42,005 bases of DNA from a candidate division FCPU426 bacterium (GTDB lineage Bacteria > Oederibacteriota > Muellerivitia > Muellerivitales > Muellerivitaceae). The notes under the pieces were generated by a model. That model saw only the letters and a list, made by a program, of their open reading frames with translations, was not told the DNA's origin and did not search any database. The position numbers were made by a program, and so were the translations under genes. Each line of letters opens with the position of its first letter. The first letter of the stretch is position 1. The stretch lies in the NCBI GenBank assembly GCA_027452205.1, contig DAIDGV010000009.1:1-42005 (forward strand). The letters run 5' to 3'. Below, piece after piece: positions 8,560 through 18,913 of the stretch.

Positions 8560-8599
8560 CTAAATTGAAATTCATTTTCCGCCCCTCCGGTTGCTCGTT

Positions 8600-9028
8600 T
8601 CAAGGCTTGTTGTTGAATTGACGCAAGATCTCGAAGATCCTCGACTCGAGGTCGTTCTCATCGAAACTATTCTCGATATCCAAGAAACGGTTCAAAGCGA
8701 TGCGGGCCACCACCGCGCCGTTCAAGCGGCTGTCCTGCGCCTTGAGCCGTTCCAACACCTGGGTCTGAAGGGCGCTCAATTTGATCTTTTTCGACTTGCC
8801 CTCGAGCTTGGTTTTTTTCTTGGGCTTCGCCGCTTTTTCCCGGAGGGCCTTGAGCTTTTGGACCGATTGCTCCGCTTGGGTCTTGGCGGGCGACAAGGTC
8901 TTTTCAAGGGCCTCTTTGGATTCCCGCTCTTTTTGAGCGCGAAGTTCCTCAAGCCGTTGGATCTGCTTCTGCGCTTCGGTTAGGTGTTTCTCTGGTTCGT
9001 TCAAGGACCGCTTCCTTTCCCATCCCAT
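8600..9028 (-). CDS. Small charged coiled-coil protein, unknown function
   Basis: 142 residues, unrecognised. The first ~95 residues are a highly charged helix rich in Glu, Lys, Ala and Gln (EPEKHLTEAQKQIQRLEELR, then Lys-rich), predicting a coiled coil. The C-terminal ~50 residues form a small hydrophobic helical domain (LSALQTQVLERLKAQ...VVARIALNRFLDIENSF) that may be a DNA- or protein-binding bundle. The ATG start overlaps the end of the PAP2 gene by about 80 bp. A TTG at SLNEPEK (about 24 bp further in) is an alternative, leaving a still substantial overlap. The arrangement suggests translational coupling. The start is uncertain. Confidence 0.6.
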   Translation of the reverse strand: MGWERKRSLNEPEKHLTEAQKQIQRLEELRAQKERESKEALEKTLSPAKTQAEQSVQKLKALREKAAKPKKKTKLEGKSKKIKLSALQTQVLERLKAQDSRLNGAVVARIALNRFLDIENSFDENDLESRIFEILRQFNNKP

Positions 9029-9935
9029 TCATTGGCCACTGCTTGTCCAGCCAAGGCCCCACAAAATAAATGGCCGTTCCCACCAGGGCCCCAGCCGCCA
9101 CATCCACAAAATAATGATAGCGTCCGTAGATCGTCCCCGCAAAGAGCGCCACGGTCAAAAAGATGACCGGCTTTTTCCAGCGCCCCAAATAAGGATAGGC
9201 CATTATACAAATGATCGAGGCCGCGATATGGGAACTGGGAAAAGAGCCGCCAGGAAAGGCATTATGTTCCACCGCCGATTGCAGCCAATCCGCCACCCAA
9301 TAGCCCTGCAAGGCCTGCCGGAGCCCCGGCATATAAAACCGCGGGCTTTCAGCGGGCAAAAAGATGAATAACACATAGCAAAAATAGTAGGTCAGCGAAA
9401 GCGAGAACATGAAGGACCGGAACTTCGCGAAAGGCGCCCGGAAATAGAGGACCAGGGCCGACAAGGGCATCAAAAGGAAGTAAAAGCTGTAACCGATACT
9501 GAAAAATTCGTTCAAAAGCCGCACCGGCGGATAGAACTGTTGGAAGTTCCAGATGCGTCGGCCGATCTGTCCCAACTCATCGTCCACCGCGATCAAGCTC
9601 TCGTCCAGGGTCCAGTCGAAATATTGGTGCACCAAGCCGCCGATCTCTTTGTAAAAGAAAAGCATGGCCGCGAGGGGATAAAAAGCCCTCACAAAAATAA
9701 CGACGGGGTTATGGATACCCCGCAGGGCCCAAAGCAGGAAGAGCAGGACCAGGAAGATCAATAAATGATCGCCGATCAACATCCGCTTCGTTTCCACGGG
9801 CAGGTTGCCGGTCGAAATGATGGCCACCATCACCCATTGATACAAAAGGACCAAGGCATCCACGGAGTCGATCCATGCCCTTTTCGGGGTCGTTTCATCG
9901 TTCCCGGAGAACCGCCGGTCCGTTTCGGTCACCAT
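8949..9935 (-). CDS. PAP2-superfamily membrane phosphatase
   Basis: 328 residues from the ATG at 9935. The frame is open further upstream, but that part only shadows the neighbouring gene. About six hydrophobic segments are visible. Phosphatase motifs: GGSFPSSHIAAS with the catalytic His and GRYHYFVDVAAG with the second His-Asp pair; the first motif (K-x6-RP) is degenerate or replaced by AESPRFYMPG. This subfamily resembles inositolphosphoceramide-synthase/PAP2-like proteins that move or remove phosphate-linked head groups at the membrane. ATGGTGA overlaps the stop of the upstream secreted protein by 7 bp, so the two are translationally coupled. Confidence 0.8.
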   Translation of the reverse strand: MVTETDRRFSGNDETTPKRAWIDSVDALVLLYQWVMVAIISTGNLPVETKRMLIGDHLLIFLVLLFLLWALRGIHNPVVIFVRAFYPLAAMLFFYKEIGGLVHQYFDWTLDESLIAVDDELGQIGRRIWNFQQFYPPVRLLNEFFSIGYSFYFLLMPLSALVLYFRAPFAKFRSFMFSLSLTYYFCYVLFIFLPAESPRFYMPGLRQALQGYWVADWLQSAVEHNAFPGGSFPSSHIAASIICIMAYPYLGRWKKPVIFLTVALFAGTIYGRYHYFVDVAAGALVGTAIYFVGPWLDKQWPMNGMGKEAVLERTRETPNRSAEADPTA

Positions 9936-12328
9936 GGCTTGATCACCGACATCTCGGCGGGCTTCCCCGCTTGGGCCATTTTCTTGGTGAACAAATAGGC
10001 CGTGCCCGGGGACCTGTCCGCTTTGAGCTGGAGGACGGCGATGGAGTAATAGGGCAATTCGAAATCGAAGGTCAGGTCCAACCCCGCGTCCACCGAGACA
10101 TCGCAATCCTTGGCGTTCAATAGAATCTTCGGGTGGTAATAGTTGCTTCCCCGGTTGATGAGCAAAAGGACCACATCCTTGGTCTTGGGGTCCTGGACCG
10201 CGTAAACGGACACATTACTGTTCTGCACCTGTGCCCAAACGCTTTTCCCTTTCATGGAACCGCTCAGGAGTCGAAGCGCCCAATAATCCGGCCGCGCCCC
10301 TTTATCATCAAAGAAATCCAACGCGCCGTTGCCCACCAAGTATGAAGAAAAAGCCATCGGCATGCGATTGTTCAAAAGCGCGCCAACCTCTTCCGCTTGC
10401 CAGATCGCCGCCCAGAAACTGCGCGGACCGCTGTCTTCCGTGGGCGTTGGTTTACCCACGACCTTGGTCCCCGCCGGGGATATCGGTGTCGATGAAGCGG
10501 TCGGAGCGGGGGTCTGGCTCAATTGAGCGGTCCGGGTGTTATCGGTGGATTCCAGGCAGATATTCCCCCCGGTCAGGACCAAGGGGATCAAAAAGTCGCT
10601 ATTGATGGCCAGCCGGTCCTCCAAACCCCGGGTCAGGGTTTGGATATGGCGCACATCGTTCACCACCTTGTCGGGGGTGCATTGGGCCGCCGTAATGGCC
10701 GCGTAATGATGGATGGAGGCCAGGTTGACAATATCGCCGTCGAATTGGATGAAGGGGGTGAACCAATCGTCCTCCCCGGAAGTGTATCGCCAGGCCAGTT
10801 CCGGCCCGAGGATCAGGACCGACGGATCGACCCTTTTGACCGCATTATAGATGGTCCGGAAATCATTGATGTAGTCATAAACGTTATACGCAGCAAAGTT
10901 CGGGTCCTTGCTTTTTTCGGCGTAGAGGTCCGGCTCGTCCCCAATGGTCCAATAGAGGACCTTTTCCCCTTTTTCCACGTTACAGTGCCGCACCCATTCC
11001 GCCACCGTTTCCGGGTCCGCGCGGCGGATAGGCAGCTCGATCATTGGTTCCGCTCCTTGGGCCCGGGCATAGGCCACGAACTTGTCCAGATCTCCCTCCG
11101 CCTGATCTTCGTCACCGTTCAAATGATCCGTTCCAACTAATTTCAAGAAATCGACCGGGAGCGACCGGGACCAGTCCTGCGCCCGATCCAGCATGGAAGA
11201 TAGGTCGCCGGACAGGGGCACTTGAACGGACTGTCCATAAAAACCGCTCCGCATGTCATCGTCCCCTGAAAGGAACATGGGTAGTTGGGTCAACCGGACC
11301 GTGACCGAGTTGGATTCCCTCTCGACCGGCGACAAGGAAGCGCCATAACCGTCCAACCCGGCGTAAACGACCGTACGGTCATAGACCTTCACTTGGTCCA
11401 ACTCAAATTGCCCGTCCTTGTCGGTCACCGCCGAAAGGGTACGAGGCCAAGTGGTGACCCGGGCGCCAGCCAGTGGTTGCCCTTGGGCGTCCACGACCGA
11501 CCCGGTCAATGTCCGGCGGCCCCAAAAGGTCGATGTCTTCGTCCCATCCGTCACCAGATCCGCGTAAAGGTTCTCCTCGTCATTGGTCGGCACCGAAACC
11601 ACCGTTTTCCCTGCCCATTGGATCTTTGCCCACAGCGAGGGATTCTTCCAGTTGTCCGGGTTCCCGCTCAGGCTCAATTGCAGCATCCGGTTACCGGTGG
11701 ACGAACCGCCCTCATCCAAGGCCAGGTCGAAGAGGATAGTCTTGTCCGGGCCGATCTCCAACCCCTCGAAGAAAGTCAAAGGTACGCAAGCTTCCAGGAT
11801 ATAACCGTTCAAGCTGGGCCGGGCGGAAACGCGCCCGCCGCCAATGCGCGTCTCTTTGTTGAAGCAATAGATCTGCGGGTTTCGGCAGCCTGTGCCCGGG
11901 GAAAAAGCGATGTGGTAATCGCCTTTCGTGATGTGATTGGGGTGTTTGTCGGCGGCCCCGGCCGAAAGAAAAAGCTCGATGCAATCCCCATCCCAGAGGG
12001 CCATATCCTTGTTATCGTTCACCACGCCCGAGGGTTTTTGCACGATCGCCGACAGGTACAGATATTGGGAATCATAGGTCAAAAAGATACGGCCGCTGAA
12101 ATCGTCCGAGGATTTCCAGTTCAGGAGGCCGTAGGTCACTTGGGACTTTTTATTGAGCAGGATCATGCGGGTTTTTGGCCAATCGACCAGATAACCATCG
12201 ACCCGGATGGGTTTGTCCGTGTCCGTGACCGTCAAAGGAGTGGTAACAGGGGTAACGACCGGGGTTTGTGCCCACAGAGGAACGACCAAGAAAAGCGACA
12301 GAAAAAGAGCGCGATAGATACGGTTCAA
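9929..12328 (-). CDS. Secreted CBM9-like / TIM-barrel glycoside-hydrolase-like protein
   Basis: 799 residues. A signal peptide (cleavage near LWAQ, about residue 21) leads to a CBM9-like sugar-binding domain (about 40-240: IRVDGYLVDW, LTYDSQYLYLSAIV, DGDCIELFLSA). Next is a carboxypeptidase-regulatory-like sandwich (about 275-345: GSVVDAQGQPLAGARV). A TIM-barrel region follows (about 380-680; LYWTIGDEPDLYAEK and SVLILGPELAWRY), then a C-terminal beta-sandwich. The layout recalls GH44/GH39/GH51-type enzymes. The strand where the nucleophile Glu normally sits reads IPLVLTGGN rather than a T-E motif, and a Pro/Thr-rich insert follows, so activity is doubtful. Probably extracellular or periplasmic, acting on or binding polysaccharide. 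First gene of a coupled unit with the PAP2 gene. Confidence 0.7.
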   Translation of the reverse strand: MNRIYRALFLSLFLVVPLWAQTPVVTPVTTPLTVTDTDKPIRVDGYLVDWPKTRMILLNKKSQVTYGLLNWKSSDDFSGRIFLTYDSQYLYLSAIVQKPSGVVNDNKDMALWDGDCIELFLSAGAADKHPNHITKGDYHIAFSPGTGCRNPQIYCFNKETRIGGGRVSARPSLNGYILEACVPLTFFEGLEIGPDKTILFDLALDEGGSSTGNRMLQLSLSGNPDNWKNPSLWAKIQWAGKTVVSVPTNDEENLYADLVTDGTKTSTFWGRRTLTGSVVDAQGQPLAGARVTTWPRTLSAVTDKDGQFELDQVKVYDRTVVYAGLDGYGASLSPVERESNSVTVRLTQLPMFLSGDDDMRSGFYGQSVQVPLSGDLSSMLDRAQDWSRSLPVDFLKLVGTDHLNGDEDQAEGDLDKFVAYARAQGAEPMIELPIRRADPETVAEWVRHCNVEKGEKVLYWTIGDEPDLYAEKSKDPNFAAYNVYDYINDFRTIYNAVKRVDPSVLILGPELAWRYTSGEDDWFTPFIQFDGDIVNLASIHHYAAITAAQCTPDKVVNDVRHIQTLTRGLEDRLAINSDFLIPLVLTGGNICLESTDNTRTAQLSQTPAPTASSTPISPAGTKVVGKPTPTEDSGPRSFWAAIWQAEEVGALLNNRMPMAFSSYLVGNGALDFFDDKGARPDYWALRLLSGSMKGKSVWAQVQNSNVSVYAVQDPKTKDVVLLLINRGSNYYHPKILLNAKDCDVSVDAGLDLTFDFELPYYSIAVLQLKADRSPGTAYLFTKKMAQAGKPAEMSVIKPW

Positions 12329-12379
12329 AGCTTTGTCCTTTTCTTGGATGTCGCTGTTAAAAACCCTGCCTCATCCATG

Positions 12380-12480
12380 AAAGCCCCCCGGTCAGTGGCC
12401 GCCGGGGATCAGCACGCTCCTAGCGAAAGGTACCTATAAGGGGATGGGTGGAGCGACACCACTCGAGTGCCCGCTTTTTC
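12380..12480. other. GC-rich inverted repeats in the leader of the secreted CBM9 gene
   Basis: On the minus strand, CGCTCC and GGAGCG enclose a segment with AGGTACCT (about 12415-12455), followed by CCCCGG-N10-CCGGGG (about 12384-12410). On either strand this could fold into two hairpins. The second hairpin on the minus strand is followed by GGCTTTC, a weak terminator or attenuator. It matches no riboswitch class that I can recognise. Confidence 0.35.
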
Positions 12481-12552
12481 AAATCCCCCTGGTCTTATGG
12501 CGGGGCTTGAATGGATAGGCTAAAAAGAAAACCATCCTCGAGCTTCACAATA

Positions 12553-12580
12553 GCAAAAGGGCCGGATTTCTCCGACCCTT
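12553..12580 (-). terminator. Rho-independent terminator of gltBD
   Basis: On the minus strand AAGGGTCGGA-GAAA-TCCGGCCCTT forms a 10-bp stem (one G-T pair) with a GAAA tetraloop and a TTTTGC tail, 33 bp past the gltD stop. It separates gltD from the downstream secreted-protein gene. Confidence 0.8.
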
Positions 12581-12613
12581 CTTTGACGTTCCTGCTTCGA
12601 ATAAAGATGCGGT

Positions 12614-14062
12614 TTACTGGATCGAAGCAACCAGGCTGGTTTCCCCCATCAAATATTGGTCCACGCCCTTTGCCGCGGTCCGTCCCTCGGCGATAGCCCA
12701 AACAATGAGCGATTGGCCTCGGGTCATATCCCCGGCCACGAAAACACCCGGAACGTTGGTCATCTTGTTAGCGTCCGCCTTCACGTTCGAACGGGCATCC
12801 AGCTCGATTCCCAGCTTTTCGAACAGGGGGTTCTTTTCAGGCCCCGTAAAACCCATGGCCAAGAAGACCAGATCCGCCGGCAGTTCCATTTCGCTGCCCG
12901 GCACTTCCTGCATCTTCGGGGGCGCGCCCGGTTGGGGCACCCATTCGACCTTGACCAATTTGAGTTTCTTCAGGACGCCGTTCTCGCCTTCGAACGACTT
13001 GGTGGAAACACTGTAGAGGATCTCGCCGCCTTCTTCATGGGCAGGAGCCACACGCAGGATGCGGGCCCATTCGGGCCAGGGATTGTTCGCCGCGCGGGTC
13101 AGCGGGGGTTTCGGAAGCACCTCAAGGGAAGTCACGCTTTTGGCGCCCTGGCGATGAGCGGTGCCGATACAGTCGGCTCCCGTGTCGCCGCCGCCGATGA
13201 CGATGACGTGCTTGTCCTTGGCGTGGATCTGGTTCTCGACCTTGTCACCTAATTGGACTTTGGTCGCTTGGGGCAGGTATTCCATCGCGAAATGAACCCC
13301 CTTCAATTCACGGCCCGGCACCTTCAGGTCGCGGGCTTGGGTCGCTCCACCGCAAAGAACAATGGCATCAAAATTCTTGCGCAGGTCCTCAATAGGAACA
13401 TTGTGGCCGATGTTGGCGTTCACCTTGAACTCGACCCCTTCGGCTTCCATTTGTTTCATACGTCGGTCGATGTGACGTTTTTCCATCTTGAACTCAGGAA
13501 TGCCGTAACGGAGCAACCCGCCGATGCGATCCGCGCGCTCGAACACCGTCACTTTGTGACCCACCCGGGCCAATTGTTGGGCGGCGGCCAACCCAGCCGG
13601 GCCCGAACCGACCACAGCGACTTTTTTACCCGTCAGCTTCTTCGGCGGCATGGGAACTACCCCGCCGTCTTGAAAAGCACGGTCGATAATGGAAACTTCG
13701 ATCTGTTTGATCGTGACCGGCTGGCCATAGACATCCATGTTCAGGGTACAAGAGTTTTCACAAGGAGCCGGACAAAGACGCCCCGTGAACTCCGGGAAGT
13801 TATTGGTGGCGTGCAGGCGCTCGATAGCTTCGTCCCAACGGCCGCGGTAAACCAGGTCGTTCCAATCCGGGATGATGTTGCCCAAGGGGCAACCCATGTG
13901 ACAAAAAGGGATACCGCAGTCCATGCAACGGGCCGCTTGGGTGTTCAGTTCTTTCGGGTCCGCGGGAAGGACGTATTCTTTCCAGTCCTTAACGCGTTCC
14001 GACACCGGGCGTTTGTGCTGGTTTTCCCGGCCTGCTTCGATGAAACCTGTAGGTTTTCCCAC
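12614..14062 (-). CDS. gltD: Glutamate synthase (NADPH) small subunit
   Basis: 482 residues, normal length. The small subunit passes electrons from NAD(P)H through FAD and two 4Fe-4S clusters to GltB. The N-terminal cluster cysteines are C46, C49, C54, C58 and then C97, C101, C105. The FAD-binding loop is VAVVGSGPAGLAAAQQLA (about 148-165), the NAD(P)H loop is VIVIGGGDTGADC (about 288-300), and the terminal FAD segment is GVFVAGDMTRGQSLIVWAI. Transcribed after gltB with a 103-bp spacer containing AT-rich ATTCAAAATT units; ends at a clear terminator. Confidence 0.95.
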   Translation of the reverse strand: MGKPTGFIEAGRENQHKRPVSERVKDWKEYVLPADPKELNTQAARCMDCGIPFCHMGCPLGNIIPDWNDLVYRGRWDEAIERLHATNNFPEFTGRLCPAPCENSCTLNMDVYGQPVTIKQIEVSIIDRAFQDGGVVPMPPKKLTGKKVAVVGSGPAGLAAAQQLARVGHKVTVFERADRIGGLLRYGIPEFKMEKRHIDRRMKQMEAEGVEFKVNANIGHNVPIEDLRKNFDAIVLCGGATQARDLKVPGRELKGVHFAMEYLPQATKVQLGDKVENQIHAKDKHVIVIGGGDTGADCIGTAHRQGAKSVTSLEVLPKPPLTRAANNPWPEWARILRVAPAHEEGGEILYSVSTKSFEGENGVLKKLKLVKVEWVPQPGAPPKMQEVPGSEMELPADLVFLAMGFTGPEKNPLFEKLGIELDARSNVKADANKMTNVPGVFVAGDMTRGQSLIVWAIAEGRTAAKGVDQYLMGETSLVASIQ

Positions 14063-14128
14063 TTACTTACTCCGATGAATTTTTAAGTTCCCGGGATTTT
14101 CGATCTTCTTCTAGATCGAAAATGACCC

Positions 14129-14160
14129 CAATTCAAAATTTAAAATTCAAAATTCTTAAT
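14129..14160. repeat. AATTCAAAATT tandem-type spacer repeat
   Basis: AATTCAAAATT, TAAAATTC and AAAATTCTTAATT units follow each other in the gltB-gltD spacer. Single or double copies of ATTCAAAATTC also occur at about 7249-7280 and 8148-8157, and related ones near 8215 and 18730, always between genes. Confidence 0.5.
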
Positions 14161-14165
14161 TGCCT

Positions 14166-17100
14166 TTATGCCACAGCCACAGGGGCTGACTTGGCTTCTT
14201 TTTGGGCCTGCAAGGCCTTCTTGTATTCCACCGGCATGACCTTCACGAATTGCTTCGCGAAGCCATCCCAATCGGCGAGGATCTTCTTCGCCACCGGGCT
14301 TCCGGTGTATTCACCGTGCTTACGGAGCATTTCCTGGATCAAAGCGGCATCTTCGCTGGTCACCGGTTCCAGTTCGACCATTTCTTTATTGCAGCGTTGT
14401 TCGAAATCGCCCGTCTTGTTCCAGACATAGGCGACGCCGCCGCTCATGCCCGCCGCGAAGTTACGGCCCGTCTCACCGATCACGACCACATAACCGCCGG
14501 TCATGTATTCACAGCCGTGGTCGCCCACACCCTCGACAACGGCGTTCACGCCGCTATTACGCACCCCGAACCGCTCACCCGCGCGGCCACGGATATAAGC
14601 TTCCCCGCTGGTAGCGCCATAAAGGAGCACGTTACCCACGATAATGTTCTCTTCCGCCGCGAAAGTGGATTCGGCGGACGGATAGACCATGATCTTGCCG
14701 CCGCACAAACCTTTACCGACGTAGTCATTGGCGTCGCCTTCCAGGCGCAGGGTAATACCATGGGGCAAAAAGGCCCCGAAGCTTTGACCCGCCGAGCCGT
14801 GGAAGGTGATCTGGATGGTATCGTCCGGAAGACCCTTGGCCCCGTATTTACGCGAGACCTCGGCGCCCAGCATGGTGCCGACGGTGCGGTTGATGTTACG
14901 GATAGGCACCTCAAAACGCACCGGCTTCTTTTCGTCCAGGGCGGGCTTACAGCGTTCAATAAGGACTTCCTGGTCCAATGCCTTGTCCAAACCATGGTCC
15001 TGCACCTGGGTGCAATAGACCGGGCCCTGGTTGGCTTCCTCGGGTTTGTAGAAAATAGCCGAAAGGTCCAACCCCTTCGTCTTGAAATGCTGCATGGCTT
15101 CGTTCATGTCGAGCAGTTCGGAATGGCCGACCATGTCCGTGATGGTCTTAAAACCCAGTTCCGCCATGATCTCGCGGAGTTCTTCGGCGATATAGAGCAT
15201 GAAGTTGACGACATACTCCGGCTTGCCGGTGAACTTCTTGCGAAGTTCCGGGTTTTGGGTCGCGATACCCACCGGGCAAGTATCCAGGTGGCAAACGCGC
15301 ATCATGATGCAGCCCTCGGCCACCAAAGCGGCGGTAGCGAAACCGAATTCCTCGGCGCCCAATAAGCAGGCGATAGCCACGTCCCGTCCTGTCTTTAATT
15401 GGCCGTCGGTTTGGACCGTGATACGGTCGCGCAACTTGTTCTTCACGAGGATCTGTTGGGTCTCGGCCAAGCCGAGCTCCCAAGGAGCGCCCGCGTACTT
15501 GATGGAGGTCAGGGGCGAAGCGCCCGTGCCGCCATCGTGACCGCTGATGAGCACATGGTCCGCGTGGGCTTTGGACACCCCGGCGGCGACGGTCCCCACG
15601 CCCACTTCAGCGACTAACTTGACCGAGATGCGGGCTTGGTTGTTGGCGTTCTTCAGGTCATGGATGAGCTGGGCCAAGTCTTCGATGGAATAAATGTCAT
15701 GGTGCGGCGGGGGCGAAATGAGCCCCACGAACGGCGTCGCGTGACGGGTCTTGGCGATCCAGGGATAAACCTTTTTCCCCGGCAATTGGCCGCCTTCGCC
15801 CGGCTTGGCGCCCTGCGCCATCTTGATCTGGATCTCTTTCGCGTTGACCAGATAGTTGCTGGTCACGCCGAAACGGCCCGAGGCCACTTGTTTGATAGCC
15901 GAGTTACGGGAATCCCCATTGGCTTCCGGCACGAAACGCTCGTCGTCCTCGCCTCCTTCACCCGTGTTGGACTTGCCGCCCAAACGGTTCATGGCGATCG
16001 CCAAGGTTTGGTGAGCTTCCATCGAGATGGAACCATAGGACATAGCGCCGGTGGCGAAACGCTTCACGATCTCGCTGGCAGGCTGCACTTGGTCGATAGG
16101 GATCGGCTTACCCGGCTTGAACTTGAAAAGCCCACGCAGGGTGGCCAAAGCCTTGGACTGGTCGTTGACGTCCTTGGAATATTCCTTGAACAACTTGTAG
16201 TTGCTCGTTTTGACCGAGGTTTGCAATTTGTGGATGGTATCGGGGTTGAAAAGATGCTTTTCCCCTTCGCGGCGCCATTGATAGCGTCCGCCCCATTCCA
16301 GGTCCATCTCACGCGAGGGGCGTTCCGGGAAAGCGTCCCGGTGACGGCGTTCGGATTCCATCGCCACTTCGTCGATTCCAATACCCTGGATCCGGTTGGA
16401 CGTCCAGGTGAAATATTCGTCGATGAACTTCTTGTTCAACCCGACCGCTTCGAAGATCTGGGCGCCACGGTAGCTTTGGATGGTCGAAATGCCCATCTTG
16501 GACATGACCTTCACGATGCCCTTGTTGGCGGCCTTGATGTATTTCTTCACCGCCGTCTTGTGATCGATCTCCGACGGCAGGATGCCGCGACGGATCATGT
16601 CGTCCAGGGTCTCGAAAGCCAAATAGGGATTGATAGCGTTCGCGCCATAACCGAGCAACATCGCGAAGTGATGCACTTCACGGGCTTCACCGGTCTCCAC
16701 AATGAGACCCACCTTGGTACGGTCGCCGTTCTTGATCAAATGGTGATGCACGCCCGCCGTCGCCAAGAGGCTCGGGATAGAGGCATTGTCGTGATCCAAA
16801 CCACGGTCGGACAGAATGATGATCTGATAGCCGTCTTTCACCGCTTGGCTGGCCTTGGCGCGAACTTCATCAACAGCCTTCGCTAAACCCTTACCACCCT
16901 CGGCCACCTTATAAAGGATGGGCAAGGTGATGGCCTTGTAGCCATTGGTCTTGATATGGGTGAACTTGGCCAATTCGTCGTTGTCCAACACCGGGGTCTT
17001 GAGCTCGATCTGTTTACAGGATTCCGCCGTCGGCTTCAGGATATTGCCTTCATAACCCAAGGTCGTATTGACCGAGGTGACCAACTCTTCCCGGATAGCG

Positions 17101-18716
17101 TCCAAAGGCGGGTTGGTGACCTGGGCGAACAATTGACGGAAATAATTGAAGAGCGGTTGGTTCTTGTTCGACAAGATCGCCAAAGGCGTATCGTCGCCCA
17201 TGGAGCCGATAGCTTCTTCGCCGTTGGTGGCCATAGGGGCCAGGAGGATCTTCAGGTCTTCGTGGGTATAACCGAAGGCCTTTTGGCGCTTCAGAACGGT
17301 CTGGTGGTCCGGTTCCGGCACATGCGGGGCTTCCGGAAGGTCTTCCAATTTGACCAGGTTCTTCTTCACCCATTCCCCATAGGGTTGGGCCTTAGCGATC
17401 TTTTCTTTGATCTCGGTATCATCAACGATACGGCCTTCTTTAAGGTCGATGAGGAACATCTTTCCCGGTTCCAAGCGGCCCTTTTTGATGACCTTTTTAG
17501 GTTCGATATCTAGTACGCCGACTTCCGATGCCATGACCACCATATCGTCGCTGGTCACGTAATAGCGGGAAGGACGAAGACCGTTACGGTCCAAAATAGC
17601 GCCGATGACCTGACCATCGGTGAAAGCCACCGAAGCGGGACCGTCCCAGGGCTCCATCAGGCATGAATGGTAGTGATAAAAATCTTTCTTATATTGAGGC
17701 ATGGTGGCGTGGCCGGTCCAAGCCTCGGGGATCAGCATCATGATGGCGTGGGGCAAGCTGCGACCGCCCATGACCAAAATTTCGAGGGCATTATCAAAGG
17801 TCGCCGAGTCCGACTGTCCTTCGCGAACGATAGGAAGGATGCGCTTCATTTCCTCAGCGGTGTAATGCTCACTTTGGAACAGGGCTTCCCGGGCATGCAT
17901 CCAGTTAATGTTGCCGCGCAGGGTGTTAATTTCGCCATTATGGGCGATGTAACGGAAAGGATGGGCCAGGTCCCAAGACGGGAAGGTGTTGGTCGAGAAA
18001 CGGGAGTGGACCAAAGCCACCGCCGATTCCATGTCCTTATCGCGAAGATCCGGGAAATAGGGCGAAACTTGACCAGTCGTCAACATACCCTTGTAGCCGA
18101 TTGTGCGGCAAGACAGCGTGGTCACATAGAACAAGGACTTCGCTTTAACGTCTTTGCTAACAGCCACTTCATTTTCGACCCGTTTGCGGATCAGGAACAA
18201 TTTACGTTCGAAGGCGTCCGAATCTTTGATGTCAGCGGACTTGCCGATGAAGATCTGCTTCATGGCCGGTTCACCGGCGCGGGCCGTGGGACCGATTTCA
18301 GCGTTCTCGGTCGGCACTAAACGCCAACCCAGCAATTCTTGACCTTCTTCCTTAATGACCCTGGCGAAGATGTCCTCACAGGCCTTGGCTTGCTTGGATT
18401 CCTTAGGCAAGAAAACGAACCCGACCGCATAATCCCCTTCTTTAGGCAGATGAATGCCCCACTTGGAGCAGTTCTTACGGAAGAACTTGTCAGGGATCTG
18501 GATCACGATGCCCGCGCCGTCGCCGGTGTTGATCTCGCAGCCGCAAGCGCCCCGGTGGTTCAGGTTCAGGAGGATCTCGATACCTTGTTGAACGATCTCA
18601 TGGGATTTCTTGTTCTTGATATTGGCCACAAAGCCGACGCCGCAGGCATCCCGGCCGGCATCGAAGGGCACCAGTAAGTTTTCGTTCTCATTCACTTGGA
18701 TCGGTTGTTCCGACAT
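14166..18716 (-). CDS. gltB: Glutamate synthase large subunit
   Basis: 1516 residues, full length. It converts glutamine plus 2-oxoglutarate to two glutamates. The N-terminal class II glutaminase begins at DACGVGF, where Cys25 would be the catalytic nucleophile after removal of a 24-residue propeptide. The central and FMN-binding synthase domains follow ([38 protein letters not shown]). The 3Fe-4S motif [19 protein letters not shown] lies near 1130-1146. The C-terminal GXGXG beta-helix ([23 protein letters not shown]) ends the protein. Upstream, 18717-19198 is non-coding and holds a palindromic repeat and a terminator; a promoter must lie there but I cannot fix it. Confidence 0.97.
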   Translation of the reverse strand: MSEQPIQVNENENLLVPFDAGRDACGVGFVANIKNKKSHEIVQQGIEILLNLNHRGACGCEINTGDGAGIVIQIPDKFFRKNCSKWGIHLPKEGDYAVGFVFLPKESKQAKACEDIFARVIKEEGQELLGWRLVPTENAEIGPTARAGEPAMKQIFIGKSADIKDSDAFERKLFLIRKRVENEVAVSKDVKAKSLFYVTTLSCRTIGYKGMLTTGQVSPYFPDLRDKDMESAVALVHSRFSTNTFPSWDLAHPFRYIAHNGEINTLRGNINWMHAREALFQSEHYTAEEMKRILPIVREGQSDSATFDNALEILVMGGRSLPHAIMMLIPEAWTGHATMPQYKKDFYHYHSCLMEPWDGPASVAFTDGQVIGAILDRNGLRPSRYYVTSDDMVVMASEVGVLDIEPKKVIKKGRLEPGKMFLIDLKEGRIVDDTEIKEKIAKAQPYGEWVKKNLVKLEDLPEAPHVPEPDHQTVLKRQKAFGYTHEDLKILLAPMATNGEEAIGSMGDDTPLAILSNKNQPLFNYFRQLFAQVTNPPLDAIREELVTSVNTTLGYEGNILKPTAESCKQIELKTPVLDNDELAKFTHIKTNGYKAITLPILYKVAEGGKGLAKAVDEVRAKASQAVKDGYQIIILSDRGLDHDNASIPSLLATAGVHHHLIKNGDRTKVGLIVETGEAREVHHFAMLLGYGANAINPYLAFETLDDMIRRGILPSEIDHKTAVKKYIKAANKGIVKVMSKMGISTIQSYRGAQIFEAVGLNKKFIDEYFTWTSNRIQGIGIDEVAMESERRHRDAFPERPSREMDLEWGGRYQWRREGEKHLFNPDTIHKLQTSVKTSNYKLFKEYSKDVNDQSKALATLRGLFKFKPGKPIPIDQVQPASEIVKRFATGAMSYGSISMEAHQTLAIAMNRLGGKSNTGEGGEDDERFVPEANGDSRNSAIKQVASGRFGVTSNYLVNAKEIQIKMAQGAKPGEGGQLPGKKVYPWIAKTRHATPFVGLISPPPHHDIYSIEDLAQLIHDLKNANNQARISVKLVAEVGVGTVAAGVSKAHADHVLISGHDGGTGASPLTSIKYAGAPWELGLAETQQILVKNKLRDRITVQTDGQLKTGRDVAIACLLGAEEFGFATAALVAEGCIMMRVCHLDTCPVGIATQNPELRKKFTGKPEYVVNFMLYIAEELREIMAELGFKTITDMVGHSELLDMNEAMQHFKTKGLDLSAIFYKPEEANQGPVYCTQVQDHGLDKALDQEVLIERCKPALDEKKPVRFEVPIRNINRTVGTMLGAEVSRKYGAKGLPDDTIQITFHGSAGQSFGAFLPHGITLRLEGDANDYVGKGLCGGKIMVYPSAESTFAAEENIIVGNVLLYGATSGEAYIRGRAGERFGVRNSGVNAVVEGVGDHGCEYMTGGYVVVIGETGRNFAAGMSGGVAYVWNKTGDFEQRCNKEMVELEPVTSEDAALIQEMLRKHGEYTGSPVAKKILADWDGFAKQFVKVMPVEYKKALQAQKEAKSAPVAVA

Positions 18717-18750
18717 TCAATTCTCCCAGATTCAAAATAACAACAACTTG

Positions 18751-18844
18751 AACCACGAAAGGCGGCACACAAAGATCGCTAAGACATCTTTATGATTTAA
18801 CCCATTCGCTTTGCTTTTGTCCTAACTTGGTGCCCTTAGTGGTT
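18751..18844. repeat. Inverted-repeat element with AACCAC/GTGGTT ends
   Basis: AACCACGAAAGGCGGCACAC at the left and TTGGTGCCCTTAGTGGTT at the right are imperfect inverted ends of a ~95-bp element directly upstream of gltB. It resembles the 'ccacgaaggacacaaag' palindromes scattered in many bacterial genomes and may be a degenerate relative of the other dispersed palindromes here. Confidence 0.5.
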
Positions 18845-18885
18845 AAAAAGGTTTTGTACCTTAAAGCAAGGTTTGTTCCAGAGTC

Positions 18886-18913
18886 AAAAAAAGCGGCCTT
18901 TTAGCGGGGCCGC
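18886..18913 (-). terminator. Terminator-like hairpin between tgt and gltB
   Basis: Read on the minus strand, GCGGCC pairs with GGCCGC around a 9-base loop and is followed by a run of seven T. It would end transcripts coming from tgt (stop at 19199) before gltB. Confidence 0.6.

Noticed and set aside
8448-8599. TPP riboswitch upstream of thiS
   Set aside because: The paired CTGAGA and ACCTGA-type boxes are not present in order on the minus strand; the region is a palindromic repeat.
12380-12480. Cobalamin riboswitch suggested by GGCCACTG
   Set aside because: Only the short word matches; the B12 box and other conserved segments are lacking.
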